A stretch of DNA of 64,000 nt, taken from positions 900,373-964,372 of the forward strand of contig NC_084803.1 in NCBI RefSeq assembly GCF_963583255.1, given 5' to 3'. Shown here one piece after another: positions 1-13,608 of this stretch; within the stretch, counting starts at the first letter, position 1; each line of letters starts with the position of its first letter. This DNA is from Pyrus communis (lineage: Eukaryota > Streptophyta > Magnoliopsida > Rosales > Rosaceae). The translations under genes and the position numbers were made by a program. A model generated the notes under the pieces. That model saw nothing but the letters and a program-made list of their open reading frames with translations, was not told the DNA's origin and made no database searches.

Positions 1-69
1 GCTTGCTGCTCATCGGAACTGCTTTCCCGAGTCCGGCGCTCGGTGGAGAAGCTGACTGCTGAGGAGTGA
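1..69 (+). CDS. Possible 3' end of an upstream gene (partial)
   Basis: Frame 1 is open from the left edge and reads a 22-residue tail rich in charged residues (SRVRRSVEKLTAEE), ending in TGA at 67-69. The GC content is clearly higher than in the AT-rich sequence that follows, which suggests the last codons of a gene that begins outside the window. It is too short to identify, and chance is not excluded. Confidence 0.3.
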   Translation, partial: ACCSSELLSRVRRSVEKLTAEE

Positions 70-2145
70 AAACGAGGACCATGAATTTTCAAACACCAAT
101 TCAATTGAATTTTCAAACCAAATTAAACACCTTCATAAATTTGAAATTATCCCAATATATAAGCATACCTGTAAACTTGGGTTGGGCAGCGCCAGTCGTG
201 CTCTGTTCTACCGAAGGAAGAAGAGGAACGCACCAGAAGTTGGAATTTTCTGTAGTATGAACGACAAATCATAGCTTGCTGTTTGTGGGCTTTTTACTAT
301 TATTAGAAGATGGGCCGTCCTGTTCCCCATGAGAGCATCCGACTGGTCCGGCTCGTGTCCACTTCTAATTTTATAGGTTACTTATAAATGAATTGTTATT
401 AGCATTTCAAAAGTTTCATTCTACATTCCAAATTTTCTATATTAGGAAAAAAATATATAAGGAGTGTAGAATGAAACTTTTGAAATGTCAATAACACTTT
501 CCTACTTATAATGTTGAAACGAATATATCCAAATTTATGCGAAGTTTTGAACTCCTTTAAAATTTTTATTGAATACCAGTGAATTTTTATGAATTCAATT
601 AAAATTTTGATGAAATACGACCCCTTATATAACAAGTAAGAAAATAAATAGTTTAGGGGCTACTGCTCACGTAGTCGATTCTTTACTGGGTATTTAGATA
701 GTTTTGTAACCACTTTCGTTTTTTGGGTTAACAATTCTGTAATCACTTATTAGGTGCATTGACTTGTGAAGTTATAGAATCTTTTCATTTTCCAATTTAA
801 GCAAGAGAATATAAATTCTTTTTTCTAACAAAAATTTAGAAAGAGATTAGTTGCTCTCGCCATCAACGTCATGACATATATAAATTCATTTTCACAATCA
901 AGAATCTAACCCAATCTTTTAAATGGTATTTGAATTCACCTCAACATTTATATGAAAATATATCTTTTACAAGGCTAGAAATACACGACTAATATCAATT
1001 AAAAGTTTGGCAGTATAAAAATGCATGTTATGAAATATTTGAATTATGATGAAGTATTTTGTACTATTGAGGGAGCTTCACGTATCAAAACATGAGAGGC
1101 CAACATGAGCGTTTAACAGATTTTGAATCTCTTAGCTCATGAATCAACAATTAATTTTGAGTTGGATGATCTCGTTGTGATATTATATTAAAGCTAAGTT
1201 ATTCACGTAGCAGGACCTAATGTTTTAATTAGAGTTAGATTATTTATGTGTTAATCTAACATATTTAAGGATTTCATGTGCTCTCATATTACCAAATACT
1301 CACAAATAGACAATTGATGTTAACGTTATTAAACTATAAAAGATACTTGTATAGTGTGTTTTTCCCTTCCAAAATGGCAATTAGATTACTAAATAATTAT
1401 TATTTAGAAAAGAATCATAATGAAGTCGTGCCATCCGTAGTTGTCTGCTCCCACAGACACTCTCATTTCTCTCGTACAAATCTTGTCGGGCAAAAAATCC
1501 CTCCCCAATACGTTCCCATTTTTATTTTCCTTTTCTTTTTATTTCCACCCCGTTTAATTTCTCCCGCGGCGCACTTTATACAGCAGACCTTCCCAATTTT
1601 CCTACGCGACGCTAACGTGCGCACTTCACTCCCTTCGACGAATCCATTAACGCCACCGCGGTAGAGCTCCGCCGCACACAGGTCTGACCTCCGCCACCCC
1701 GCTCTTATCCTCTCATTAGGGCTTAGTAACTGGATGAAAAACCCTAGGTAGATTTTATATTTTTTTTAATTCCTTTTTTTTTTCTTTTTTCTTTCTGTAT
1801 TTTCAATGGTAGAATTTCTCGATTGAGGACTTAAGAGTAGAGGGAGGCCATTGGCAGAGGGCGGAGAGGAGCTTACTCGTTGGCAGAAGCTTATCGAGGA
1901 TTTGAATTTTGCAAGTTTTAGAATTGTGAATGTTTGTGATTGTCTGCGATTTGATGGGTGTTCGGATTTCTAGGTGTGGTTTCAATTTATGATGATTGTA
2001 GCTGAATTGCTCAAGGGCGGGGTGCATGTGAATCATGAGCTTTAATTTTTTGACAATAGAGAAGTGGAAGGTGATGATTGGTTTCCCTGATTTGGGCACT
2101 GAAGCTGGATTAGGGTTATGAAAGACTCCGTTTTCGTAAAAAGAT
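70..2145. other. Intergenic region and LDL3 5' leader
   Basis: This AT-rich sequence has no convincing gene. Reading frames here, such as one at 1278-1664, lack codon character and homology that I recognise. The part from about 1560 onward is pyrimidine-rich and then GC-richer, fitting the promoter and 5' leader of the demethylase gene that starts at 2146. The hairpin at 394-496 is the only structured element seen. Confidence 0.6.
394..496. repeat. Inverted repeat with 36-bp arms and 31-bp loop
   Basis: The left arm is 394-429 and the right arm 461-496. The right arm, reverse complemented, matches the left at 33 of 36 positions. The transcript of either strand would fold into a stable hairpin. 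It could be a small MITE or a young hairpin locus. No target duplication was recognised. Confidence 0.75.
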
Positions 2146-5100
2146 ATGGTTGACAAAATGGATGGGGAGGAGAAGAAGTCCGGCCTTAAGATAAGATCGA
2201 AGTTTGTCAAGGCGAATATGGTTGACTCTGAGGATGATGAGCCAATTGGGTCACTTTTGAAGTTGAAGAGGCAGAGAAACCTTAAGAAGGTTAAGGGTGG
2301 CGGCGAAAGGGGCAAGATGGTTGACGATGAAGAAGAGGATTTGGGGGGCCTGGATGATACTTTGGCAAGTTTGAGGAAGAAGTTGAAGGGTCCCAAGAAA
2401 GATTATGGGACTGGAACTATGAGGGGAAGGAGTTTTGCTTTGGATGATGTACAGTCTGTGGATCGGTCCTCTAATGGGCATGTGGACGACGGGGGTTTGG
2501 ATGGAAAATCGGTGTCAAGGGTTTTAGAGAAAGATCCTGTTATGGGTGATGATGGATCTGATGTGACTATCAATATAGAGGTAGAAAACAAGCTTAATGG
2601 AAAGGGAAAGAGACCCAAGATTTCAGGGTCTCTGGGATTTGGGGAAGGTTCTAATTGCCTTTTGGATCATCATCCGGAAGATTCATTATCAGCATTTTCC
2701 CGGAAGTCACAATCTGGTTTGATTATGAATTCTCGTGCCTCTTCAAGTCCTAAAGAGAAGAGTGGTTCTAAGGTTATGGAGGATGGGTTGAACACCATGC
2801 CTTTGGCTTGTTCAAATCCATTGGATTCCTCTGATCAGTGTAAGGAAGATGAAAGTCAAAGTTTTGATGACAGAGCCTCTAACCGTCACAGGGAAAATCA
2901 AGAGACATTCGATGATAAAAAGCATAAAAGGCCCTACAAAGTCATTTCAGAAGATCGAGTTCCTCTCTACTCACATTCAGGATTTGATTCCAAATTGATT
3001 AACAATGAAGCCATAGTGGATCCTTCTGGTTCAAATTTTCAAGAGGGACCATGCAACTCAGATGAAGTTAATGATGGAGGCAAAAAACATTTGACGCAGC
3101 AAATGCAAACTTTTGAGGATGGATTGAAGAACTGCTCTATGGGAGGTAATTGTAATGGTCTAATTTCTTACACTAAGAATCCTGGCCTTGCTTCTGGTCC
3201 TTTGCGTGAGGAAAATGATGTTCTAAATCATGATCATCTTATCACTAGTGAAGAGGCTGATGAAAATGAGAGTTTCCCAGAAGACACAGCATCTCTTCCA
3301 GATGTTGAAAACAAAAACACTAAGCTATCAGCTGTCCAGCGTGTGGGGCGCATTGTTAGAAAGCGTAGGCATGGAGACATGGCTTATGAGGGGGATGCTG
3401 ATTGGGAGGTATTGATAAATGATCAAAGTTTGGATAGTGACAATTTGAGAGTGAAGTTTGATTCCTCTTCAAGTATCGGTACAGAATCTGAAAGTGGTGA
3501 GGCTGCAGCAGTGTCTGCTGGTCTTAAAGCTCATGCAATTGGTCCTGTTGAGAAGATCAAATTCAAGGAGATCTTGAAGCGCAGAGGTGGGGTTCAGGAC
3601 TATTTGGGATGCAGGTTAGTAGTTAATTCTGAAACCTGCATATAATAGGGGTTTCTTGTACAAATCGCAATCTTTCAGAAATTTGTACTTGATACTAATT
3701 ATAGCTGTTACTTTATCCATTTTACTTGACAATTCTTACTAATTATTCAAATGTTTTGGTTTTCTGTCACATCCTACTAATGCTAAGTTCTGTTTGGAGG
3801 GTCGAGTTGTCTTTTTAAATTTTGATGCCGCTTTACTTAAGTTGACATTAATAAAATTGATGGTATATTTATGTTTGTATTATTGGCATTTTGGTTTAGA
3901 TTTTTTTTTCTCTTCTTTAAGTGGTTGTGTCCAAGTTTTGAGGTGTGGTCTTCTCTTCTTTTGAATGAAAATATCATATCAATTTTTCAATGTAGTTCAA
4001 ATGTTTTTTTCTTCTGGTTTAATTGTTTTGCCTGATAAGCTCTACCTTGTTTAGTTAATCACTGCTTGGTGCAATACAGGAATCAGATCCTTGCTCTGTG
4101 GAATAAAGATGTTAGTCGAATTTTGCCTCTCGCTGACTGTGGGGTAACATGTACTGCTTGTGCGGATGAACCACCTCGTGCTTCCCTAATTAGGGATATT
4201 TATACATTCCTCGATCTCAGTGTAAGTCTATAAAGCCTTTTATGGATTTTTATATGTGCCAGTTCAATATTGATCAATCTTCTTCTTCTTTTCCTAGTGT
4301 GTTTTCATTCTTGCATTTCCTAGGGGAGGATTGCATTATTAGTTTGTCTCATCTTTCCAATGTATGAAAACTTGGACAGGGCTATATAAATATTGGAATT
4401 GCTCGTGAGAAGGATAAAGCAGAATCTGGTCCCAAGCATGACTATAAAATTCTGAGAGAAAAAAATTTTGAGGAAATTTTTGGGGTTTCAGTTGCTGATT
4501 CAGAGGATGGAGTTTCCTTTATCACAGGCCAGGTTAAGAGTTCTAAAACTAAAATTGATGCGAAGAGTGGTGTCATAATTAAAAGTGACAACTTGACTCA
4601 GGAAGTCACAAAAGACAACGGGCTTGTAACCACAGCGGCATTGGAATTGTCCAATACAAAAAACCATGCTGAGTGTGAGGCTGATCACCCGGAAAACACC
4701 AGTGTTGATGCAAGGTTACAAAGTAAATTGGACAGTATGGATGTTTCAAGTAGTGATCCAGTTAGTGAGACATTGGGTGATGGAGGCATCCCTCTTGAAA
4801 CTCCAGAGTTAAAGAATGTATCACACAGTACTCAGTGTGCATCACAAGATCATGCAGTGAGGAATAATAATCCGCAATGCTGTCTGGAAGTGAAAAAGAA
4901 GATCATTGTCATAGGTGCTGGTCCTGCTGGATTAACTGCTGCACGCCACTTGCAACGTCAGGGCTTTTCAGTCACTATATTGGAAGCTAGGAGTAGGATA
5001 GGGGGCCGTGTTTATACAGACAGGTCATCTCTATCAGTTCCTGTGGATCTTGGTGCTAGCATTATAACTGGTGTTGAGGCTGATTGGGCGACTGAAAGAC

Positions 5101-8100
5101 GACCAGACCCCTCCTCTTTGGTTTGTGCACAGCTGGGCCTTGAGTTGACTGTCTTAAACAGTGATTGCCCTCTTTATGACATTGCAACAGGTGAAAAGGT
5201 TCCTGCAGATCTGGATGAAGCATTGGAAGCAGAGTTCAACAGCCTTCTTGATGACATGGTATTGCTTGTTGCACAGGAGGGAGAACAGACAAGAATGTCT
5301 CTCGATAAAGGTTTGGAACATGCCCTCAAGAGGCGTCGTATGGCAAAAACAGCGACCAGTGTTGAAGAAAAAGAACTGTATGGTTTAATGGATGGTTTCA
5401 TTGATGCCAAAAAAAATATTGATAGAGCTGAGAAAAGTTGTCAAAAGCTAGAGCTTTTGAGCCCTCTTGAGAGGAGGGTCATGGATTGGCATTTTGCCAA
5501 TTTGGAATATGGTTGTGCTGCTCCGCTGAAGGAGGTATCTCTCCCCAACTGGAACCAGGATGATGTTTATGGTGGCTTTGGAGGAGCTCACTGCATGATT
5601 AAAGGGGGTTACAGCACTGTTGTTGAGTCTCTTGGAGAAGGACTTCAAATTCACTTGAATCATGTAGTCACTGATATTTCATATGGCACCAAAGACACTG
5701 AATTGAACACTAACCGGTGTAACAAAGTCAAGGTTTCCACATCTAATGGCAGCGATTTTTCAGGAGATGCAATTTTGATTACAGTGCCTCTTGGGTGCTT
5801 AAAAGCAGAAACCATCAAATTTTCCCCACCATTGCCCCACTGGAAACGTTCTTCCATTCTGCGGCTTGGGTTTGGAGTTCTTAATAAGGTAGTTTTGGAA
5901 TTTCCAGATGTCTTTTGGGATGATTCTGTGGATTATTTTGGAGCAACTGCTGAGGAAACAGAACTGAGGGGCCAGTGCTTTATGTTCTGGAATGTCAAGA
6001 AAACCGTCGGGGCGCCTGTTCTCATAGCCTTAGTGGTTGGTAAGGCAGCCATAGATGGGCAAAATATGAGCTCTTCTGAACATGTTAACCATGCGATAGT
6101 GGTTCTTCGTAAATTGTTTGGAGAGGCTTCAGTACCTGATCCTGTTGCATCCGTTGTGACAGATTGGGGTAAGGATCCTTTCAGCTACGGTGCCTACTCA
6201 TATGTTGCTGTTGGAGCTTCGGGGGAAGATTATGATATACTAGGGAGACCTGTTGAGAACTGCCTATTTTTTGCTGGTGAAGCTACCTGCAAGGAGCATC
6301 CTGACACTGTTGGTGGTGCGATGATGAGTGGCCTTCGGGAGGCAGTGCGTATAATTGACATACTGACTACTGGAAATGATTACACAGCAGAAGCAGACGC
6401 CATTGCAGGTGTTCAGAGACAATCAGATTCTGAAAGGGCTGAAGTTAGAGACATAACAAGGAGACTTGATGCAGTTGAACTTTCAGATGTCCTTTACACG
6501 AACAAGGAGGCCCTACTCCAGGACATGTTCTTTAATGCAAAGACTACCAAAGGAAGGTTGCATCTGGCCAAAGAGTTATTGAGTCTTCCTGTTGAAACCT
6601 TGAAGTCCTTTGCTGGCACCAAAGAAGGGCTGACTACTCTCAACTCGTGGATACTGGTAATTCTGCATCCATATTTATCATCATTCAATCAAATATGAAT
6701 TCACAATATGTTGACTCACACATATTTTGTTGTTTATAGCATCCAATGTTTGCTTTCTTGGAGATTTTGTATTTCTGAGGGTATAAATTTCCTTGCTACA
6801 ACAGGACTCGATGGGGAAGGCTGGGACTCAACTCTTGCGGCATTGTGTTCGGCTCCTTGTGCTTGTTTCAACAGACCTACTGGCTGTGCGCTTGTCTGGT
6901 ATTGTCTCCTTATTTCTCGATCTTTATCTACTGGCTTTCCTATGTGCATTAATGGGTATCATAATCATTAGAATGTATTTCTTCAAAATTAGTTAATCTC
7001 TTGTTTGTTGGTGCAGGCATTGGGAAAACTGTACGAGAAAAAGTTTGTGTACATACAAGCCGTGATATACGTGCCATAGCAAGTCAGCTGGTTAACGTGT
7101 GGCTTGAAGTTTTCCGCAAGGAAAAAGCTTCCAATGGTGCGTTGAAGTTGTCAAGGCAAGCAACTGCTGCAGATGCATTGAGGAGAAAACCAATTAGAGA
7201 TCCATCTTCTGGTAAGCCGCCTCTACACACATTTCATGGTGGTTCAGAGCACAAAGGAAGCTTACAGGATTCAGCATCGACCGCAAGCCATTTGCCTTTG
7301 AATGCAAATGGTAAGAAAGTGAATGGCAAAACCATTAAGGGTGAAACAGAAAATTCCTCAAAATCGGAGATTAATTCGTCAAGGCTTCGAGGTTCAACTG
7401 GCAGACCACATTCTGAGCTAAAGGAGAATGACGTTGCTGTGACAGAAGCAGAACGAGCTGCCATTGCTGCTGCTGAAGCAGCCCGTGCAGCAGCACTTGC
7501 AGCTGCCGAGGTTTGTTTCCCTTGATTCTACTCAATTTAGTGTGATATAGTACTGCCTACCCCCTTCCTATTTGTGCCATTGTGTTCTACAGGAATTTAG
7601 TTATCGTTGTTCATTGTAGGCATATGCATCTTCAGAAGCCAAGAGTGGTACTCTGCTTCAGCTTCCCAAGATTCCCTCATTTCATAAGTTTGCTCGACGG
7701 GAGCAGTACCCTCAAATGGATGAGTATGATTTTAGGAAGAAGTGGTCAGGTGGTGTTTTGGGTAGACAAGATTGTAGATCAGAAATAGACTCAAGAAACT
7801 GCAAAGTTAGGGACTGGTCTGTTGATTTCTCTGCCGCTTGCGTCAATATTGATAGTTCAAGAATGTCAGTCGATAACCTCTCCCAGCGGAGCAATCCAAA
7901 TGAGACTGGTAGTCAAACAAATTTCAGAGAGCACTCAGGAGAGAGTGCTGCTGTCGACAGCAGTCTTTATACAAGAGCATGGGTTGATACAGCTGGTAGT
8001 GCTGGGATAAAGGATTATCATGCCATTGAGATGTGGCAATCTCAAGCAGCTGCAGCAGACCCTGATTTCTTCCATCCAGAACCGTATATACATGACGAGG

Positions 8101-8957
8101 AAGATTCAAATACGACTTCAAGAAAACACAGCTGGAAGCATGAAGGACCTGTGAATGAGGGCTCTGTTTCCCAAGTTACCGTGAACAAGGAGTCGTTAAA
8201 AAATCATCATCGAGGAGCAGATAATATTAAGCAGGCGGTTGTCGATTATGTGGCATCATTGCTTATGCCTCTTTATAAAGCTAAAAAGATAGATAGAGAG
8301 GGATACAAGTCAATCATGAAGAAAAGTGCTACCAAAGTTAGTCATTTTTCATTTTTCCTTCCTGTCATACTAAACAGAAAATATACCAATGTTTCCAGTC
8401 AAATTTTGTTGCAATTTTGTTGAACTCAGTTTTGCAACTATTCTTATTGTTTTTATTTACAGTCTTAAATTTTTGGGGAATTCAATTTTCAGGTCATGGA
8501 GCTCGCCACAGACTCAGAAAAAGCCATGGCTGTTTATGAGTTTCTTGATTTCAAGCGCAGGAACAAGGTATTCTTCCATTTTTTTTGTTATAATAAGTCA
8601 TATTTGTCTTTCCATGCTTACTTTAATGAGTTTTTTTTTGAGTCATTAAAGTGATTTCCTGGCTGATTTTTGAAATATTTTCCAACGGCTTTCTTCACCT
8701 GACGAGCAAAGAGAATACAAAATTGTTGGCAACTTGAAATTTTTGTACATGCTATCCTGAAAGTTTTTTTACTGTACATCAATTTGCGCCAGGAAATGAA
8801 CAGAAGTTTTTTCATTAAGAAATATAATATATGCTGCAGTGACATTAGTTTCTTCTTACCAAGTTCCTTTTCAATGATTTAAAAACTGCAGATCCGTGCT
8901 TTTGTGGATAAATTGATTGAGAGGCACATGGCAGCAAAGCCCACGGTGAAATCTTGA
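2146..8957 (+). CDS. LDL3: Lysine-specific histone demethylase 1 homolog 3 (LDL3)
   Basis: This is a FAD-dependent amine oxidase of the LSD1 family, which removes methyl groups from H3K4 in the nucleus. Eight exons read in frame: 2146-3614, 4080-4221, 4380-6656, 6805-6898, 7017-7510, 7620-8336, 8493-8567 and 8892-8957, giving 1777 residues. The order is a long acidic and basic disordered N-terminus, a SWIRM domain across exons 1-3 (YLGC, NQILALWN, FLDLSGYINIG), and then the oxidase. The FAD dinucleotide motif IGAGPAGLTAARHL lies near residue 716 and the closing motif HPDTVGGAMMSGLREA near residue 1177. An alanine-rich helix (AERAAIAAAEAARAAA) follows in exon 5. The very long N- and C-terminal extensions separate LDL3 from the shorter LDL1, LDL2 and FLD. 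The start at 2146 is the first ATG of the open frame. An 11-codon upstream frame at 2118-2153 overlaps it. The family assignment is firm; minor exon borders are by eye. Confidence 0.93.
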
Positions 8958-11685
8958 TGGTCTCTTGGGTTAATTGACCTGTGTTTGTGCATGACTTCTG
9001 TACGGTACATGCAGAAGTACATGCAGAAGTCTGTTGTTCCCGGATGAATTTACAGCGTAAGCTGGAAGTGGTGGCGCACAGATAGAATCAAATTAGATCT
9101 TAATGAAACTGCCAACAAACACTTTTGTAATTTGGAAGGAGCAATGGAAGAAAGGCATGGGGTTTGTTGCCTGTCAATCCGGGCATCTTGGAAGGCAATT
9201 ATCGTTGGTCAGTGCAACAGGGATAACCATTTTGGATACAAATCTAAGTTAACGAATTTGCTCAAGGCAGGTTGCTGTGTCCATTTCAGTTACATGCATC
9301 AACTTGGTATGGAGATGATAGTAGATTGCATTTAGAAGTTGGCTTGTCGTCCATCAAGGATGTATTTCTAGGGCTGAAAAATTAAGACCCTATTTTTCAT
9401 TCAGGGATCCTCAACGAGGACAAACTAATTCCTGACTTTTTTTCTTTTTATCATTTTTCCAATGTGTACAGAGTAGGATTGTGTTAGCTCGACAAGAATA
9501 CAGAACATTTTTCCATGGTGGCCAAAGTACTTTAATATGTTATGGTTACGCTTTTGGTTTTACAGAATCACTAACTTCACATTTGCTCACCATTAAATTG
9601 AATGAAGGAGTTGCATATTTCTCTATTAGAAGACACTGAGGGATGAAATATCTGCTTTCTGAACTTTTTTCCTCTCTGATTATTTGCCTTGGGTCGGGAG
9701 GCTTTTCTATTCATGTATGATGTATGCGTTAATAGTTTCAACTTCTTGTTCCAGCTTCCAAAATAGTTATTCATTTGAAAGCATACATGTAATAGTGGTA
9801 TTACATTGAAATCCAGAAATAACCGCAGGTATATTTTGTTATAGTTGTTCTGTTATATATCTAAAACTATGCTTACACAGCTGTATGCAGTTTTAGCTTC
9901 GATTATGGTTGGATTGCATGATGAATGCCAGGTTTTATCTGTCATATTGAAAAGCATTTTCACTCATTCTATTGTTTTCAGTCTCTGATTACGCCTCTGT
10001 TTGATTGTTGCTAGGCCAGGATAGATGTTTTTGGCTGTTCAGATGAAGCAAGAGGTATGCGCTCTAGCCTCTATATCCCCACATCTCTTGATGCTAAGAT
10101 ATTTTGAAGATTTCTTTGATCAACCCTTGCCTGATTTATGTTCAATGTGCCAAACTGTTGGCAGATGCCATGGATTGGAGATGAAATAGTCTAATAGATG
10201 TGTTTATTTAACATGTTATGTGTTTTTTTGCCCGACATTCGTATTTAGTTCCTCTCAGTTGGGATTCCTAATATCTTACATGGCGGTGCTGTAAGTATGC
10301 CTTCATACGTTGTGTTTCACGCTTTGTTGCTTTGACAATTGACATGAGCTTTTTTATTTTTCTTGAAAGTTGGTAATGGTATCTATTCCATTTGAGCGAT
10401 TAGTGTTACCCGGGTAGTGGAGATATCATATATAAGTATTCTCCTTCCTTTTCATTTGGGGTGAGGTTCAAATGATACCGGGCATTTGAAATTTGTCGTT
10501 TCATATGCAGTGTCCGTGTTCAATGATTTCGAGATGAATTATTTGTTGCTGTCTATCATTGTTTACGTGGTCTTTTATACTGTTAGGCAAACATTTTTTT
10601 TACGTCTACTTTTGACAAACTAAACAAATAGCCAGAATTCCAATGTACGTACCTGCTGTTATGTTGAAAGCAATTGTTTACAGGAAAGTGGTCGTCTCAT
10701 CCTTTGGTTGTTTAGTGCCCTTATTTGCTCCTCCAGAGTCTAGATCGATTTGTGGGTTGGGTCGTCTTCTGTGACAACCCTCTCATAGAGTGGTGGGACC
10801 TACATCCACATACCCATCTTGGTGTTGGTCCTACCCTGGTGAGAGGGCCACTCCATCATGTTGCGCGGTACAATATTTTCTCCCCCGCTGTAGTGCATCA
10901 TGTAAGTTGTGCTATGAATGGAGTCGTCTTCCAATAGCACTGTAATTAGCAATAGATGAATGATCTTGTAAAAGTCCCATGCATTTGAAAGGGCCAATGA
11001 TTTTTCCACACCTTTTTTCACCTCTGCAACCACATCCTTTTTTTTTTTTTTACCTGCCAATTGAATTAAACAAATCTAAGAGATTCAAGGGTCATAATTA
11101 AAAGAGAGGGTTCACAAAAGCAAAAGACGAAAAAGACTAACATTTTTTTTTTTTTGGGGGGGGGGGGGGGGGGTCTGTGTGGGGGGAGCAATTTATAAAT
11201 GATTATTTTTTTGACGACAACATAAGTACTTTTGGAAAATTAGCAAAAATGATCATTTATGCAATCAAATATCAAAATTAAATCATTTTAAATTGGTTTT
11301 TATTTTTATATTTTTAAGGCCATATTTTAATTAAAACTACTCTAATTTGTGGAATAACAAAACCGGGTTAAGGATTTCGAATCCTGCAAAACCATGTCGG
11401 TGTTTCCATTCGATGGGCTGGGTTGGCCCCAACTAACCATTCCCAGATTGGGCCTCAGGCTACTGATAAAGTGTACAATGAGGTGAATTGGGCCTCAAGC
11501 TAACCTCATCAGCTAATGACTCCTCTAAAGCGCGGTATAAGCGTAATTACAGAGTCTTACTTTCTGAGGCTGAGATACACCCGTAAACGCTCAAAGGGAT
11601 CTTCGCGGAGAGGAGAGGAGAGGAGAAAACAAATCCATCAAAGCCCAGATCCGATCAAAGAATATCTGTCCGTAAATCGAGGAGA
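8958..11685. other. Intergenic region after LDL3
   Basis: The first few hundred bases are probably the LDL3 3' untranslated region. The rest is AT-rich and shows no gene I can support. A T13 run followed directly by a G18 run sits at 11143-11173. From about 11.4 kb GC rises, and several TGGGCC/GGGCCT (site II-like) motifs appear at about 11405-11495 ahead of the V-ATPase gene, likely part of its promoter. Confidence 0.6.
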
Positions 11686-12745
11686 ATGTCTTCTTCAACC
11701 TTCAGTGGCGATGAAACGGCACCGTTCTTCGGGTTCCTCGGCGCCGCCGCGGCCCTCGTCTTCTCCTGTATGTTCCTATTCGGCCCAGATCTAAGCACCT
11801 AGGGTTTGGTCCGGGCGGATATAGGGATTTTGATCAGATTTTGTGTGTTTTGCAGGTATGGGAGCGGCGTATGGGACGGCGAAGAGCGGAGTAGGAGTGG
11901 CGTCCATGGGAGTGATGAGGCCGGAGCTGGTGATGAAGTCGATCGTGCCGGTAGTTATGGCGGGAGTGTTGGGTATTTACGGACTCATCATCGCCGTCAT
12001 CATCAGTACCGGTATCAACCCCAAGGCTAAGTCCTATTACCTTTTCGATGGCTATGCTCATCTTTCCTCTGGTCTAGCTTGCGGCCTTGCCGGTCTCTCT
12101 GCCGGTATGGCTATTGGCATTGTCGGTGATGCCGGTGTTAGGTAACATCTCTCGTTCTATCTCGGTATTTCCGGATTCTTTCTCCATTTTGCATTGCTTC
12201 AATCTGGTTTAGGATGTTTGTACTCATTGTGCTATTTTAACCTGTCACTGCTTGTATAAATTGCAATACAACATCGATTTGATTGTTTAAGAACCGGGTT
12301 TTCTGTGGTGTGCCGTGCTTGTATTTACTGGTTCTTAGTAATAGCAGTCTGCTTTTTCATATGCCTGGTGTTATATTATCGAATTTGTGACATATTAAGT
12401 GCTGACTTTCCCATGGTTGAAGGCCATCAAAGGTATATCGCAACTAAAAACCAGTTGGAGATTTTGAAGTGTGTTTATATAGAAGCTATAGTTGTCAGTC
12501 AGTTTTCCTGAGCATTCATGAATTGTCTTTACTGCCGTGTTACTCATATTTGGTATCTTATTGCGTTTCGATTGAGAGTTTCCTCCTCTAATGTCATTTT
12601 GGTATTATGCAGAGCCAATGCACAACAGCCAAAGCTTTTTGTTGGAATGATCCTCATTCTCATTTTTGCCGAAGCACTGGCACTGTATGGTCTGATTGTT
12701 GGTATCATTCTCTCTTCCCGATCGGGTCAGTCAAGAGCTGACTAG
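11686..12745 (+). CDS. VHA-c: V-type proton ATPase 16 kDa proteolipid subunit c
   Basis: This membrane-embedded rotor subunit of the Vo sector carries protons across vacuolar and endomembranes. Three exons, 11686-11767, 11856-12141 and 12613-12745, give 166 residues, close to the usual length of plant VHA-c. The protein is a four-helix hairpin made of two related halves. It starts [26 protein letters not shown], continues with [12 protein letters not shown] and [23 protein letters not shown], and ends [12 protein letters not shown]. The proton-binding Glu is in helix 4, in [16 protein letters not shown]. The sequence fits the c1/c3/c5 type, not the longer c'' subunit. Both splice junctions restore codons (TGT and AGA). 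Confidence 0.96.
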
Positions 12746-13608
12746 AAGGTGTGCTTGGTGGCGTTTTCGGTTGCTGCCTTTTATCAAGAACTACTTTACT
12801 GTTTTGGTTAAAAGTTGTAGTTTTGTTTCGAAGGTGCGGTGCAGCTGATTCAGGTATGGTGTGATTGATGGTGTCTTCTACCAGGTGGATTGTAGTAGTA
12901 TTTATGTGCTAAAGGTGGTAGAAATAGAATTAGCTATTAGTTTTACTTCCGAATAAGTTTGCGTTGTGTTTCACGATCCCATGATGTATTGAGAAATCGA
13001 ATTAAACATTTATTTGTTCAAGTTTATATAGCCTGTATCATTGTGTTTAGAACATTCGTTCTTATTTTACTCTGGATTTGTTGGCCAGTAGTTATGTGTT
13101 GCAATACCGATTTATTGGCATGGTCCGTTAAGTATTTTTTGTTTAATTTATGAAGGTGAAATAATTTGAGAAATCCAATGCATGGGTGAATGTATTTTTA
13201 GGTCTCTATCTGATCAAATCAAACCCGTGTGAACATGGTAAGAGTGAGTTTGGAGCTGTGTGTTTGGGTTGACGTAAGGGCTCATTTGGGCGTCGTTTGG
13301 TATATAGGATTGAATTGAATAATTCATTATGCTCACGGCTTTACTGATGATATAAACTTAACATTTGTAATACCCACGGAAAGAATTATAATGGGTAAGT
13401 TTCTTTCATGTTTAGTTTCTTGGATTAATTTTTAGGTCATCTCCAACCGACCCGGTCAAGGGGTCATAGGTCTGAAAATAGCTAAGAAAGACACAAAAAC
13501 GGTCTCTAACAGAGGGCTAGGTCAAATGACTTGTGGGCCCCATCGGGCCAAAACCCCCAAATCAGGCCAGCAAGCTGGCCATTTCTAGCCAGCACGTCCT
13601 CCAGCGCC

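Noticed and set aside
1278..1664. 128-residue open frame before LDL3
   Set aside because: The composition is that of translated AT/CT-rich leader sequence, with no recognisable domain.
4593..6698. Separate amine oxidase gene starting inside 4.6 kb
   Set aside because: The frame begins at a TTG and is simply the inner part of LDL3 exon 3, which starts at 4380 and continues the SWIRM domain.
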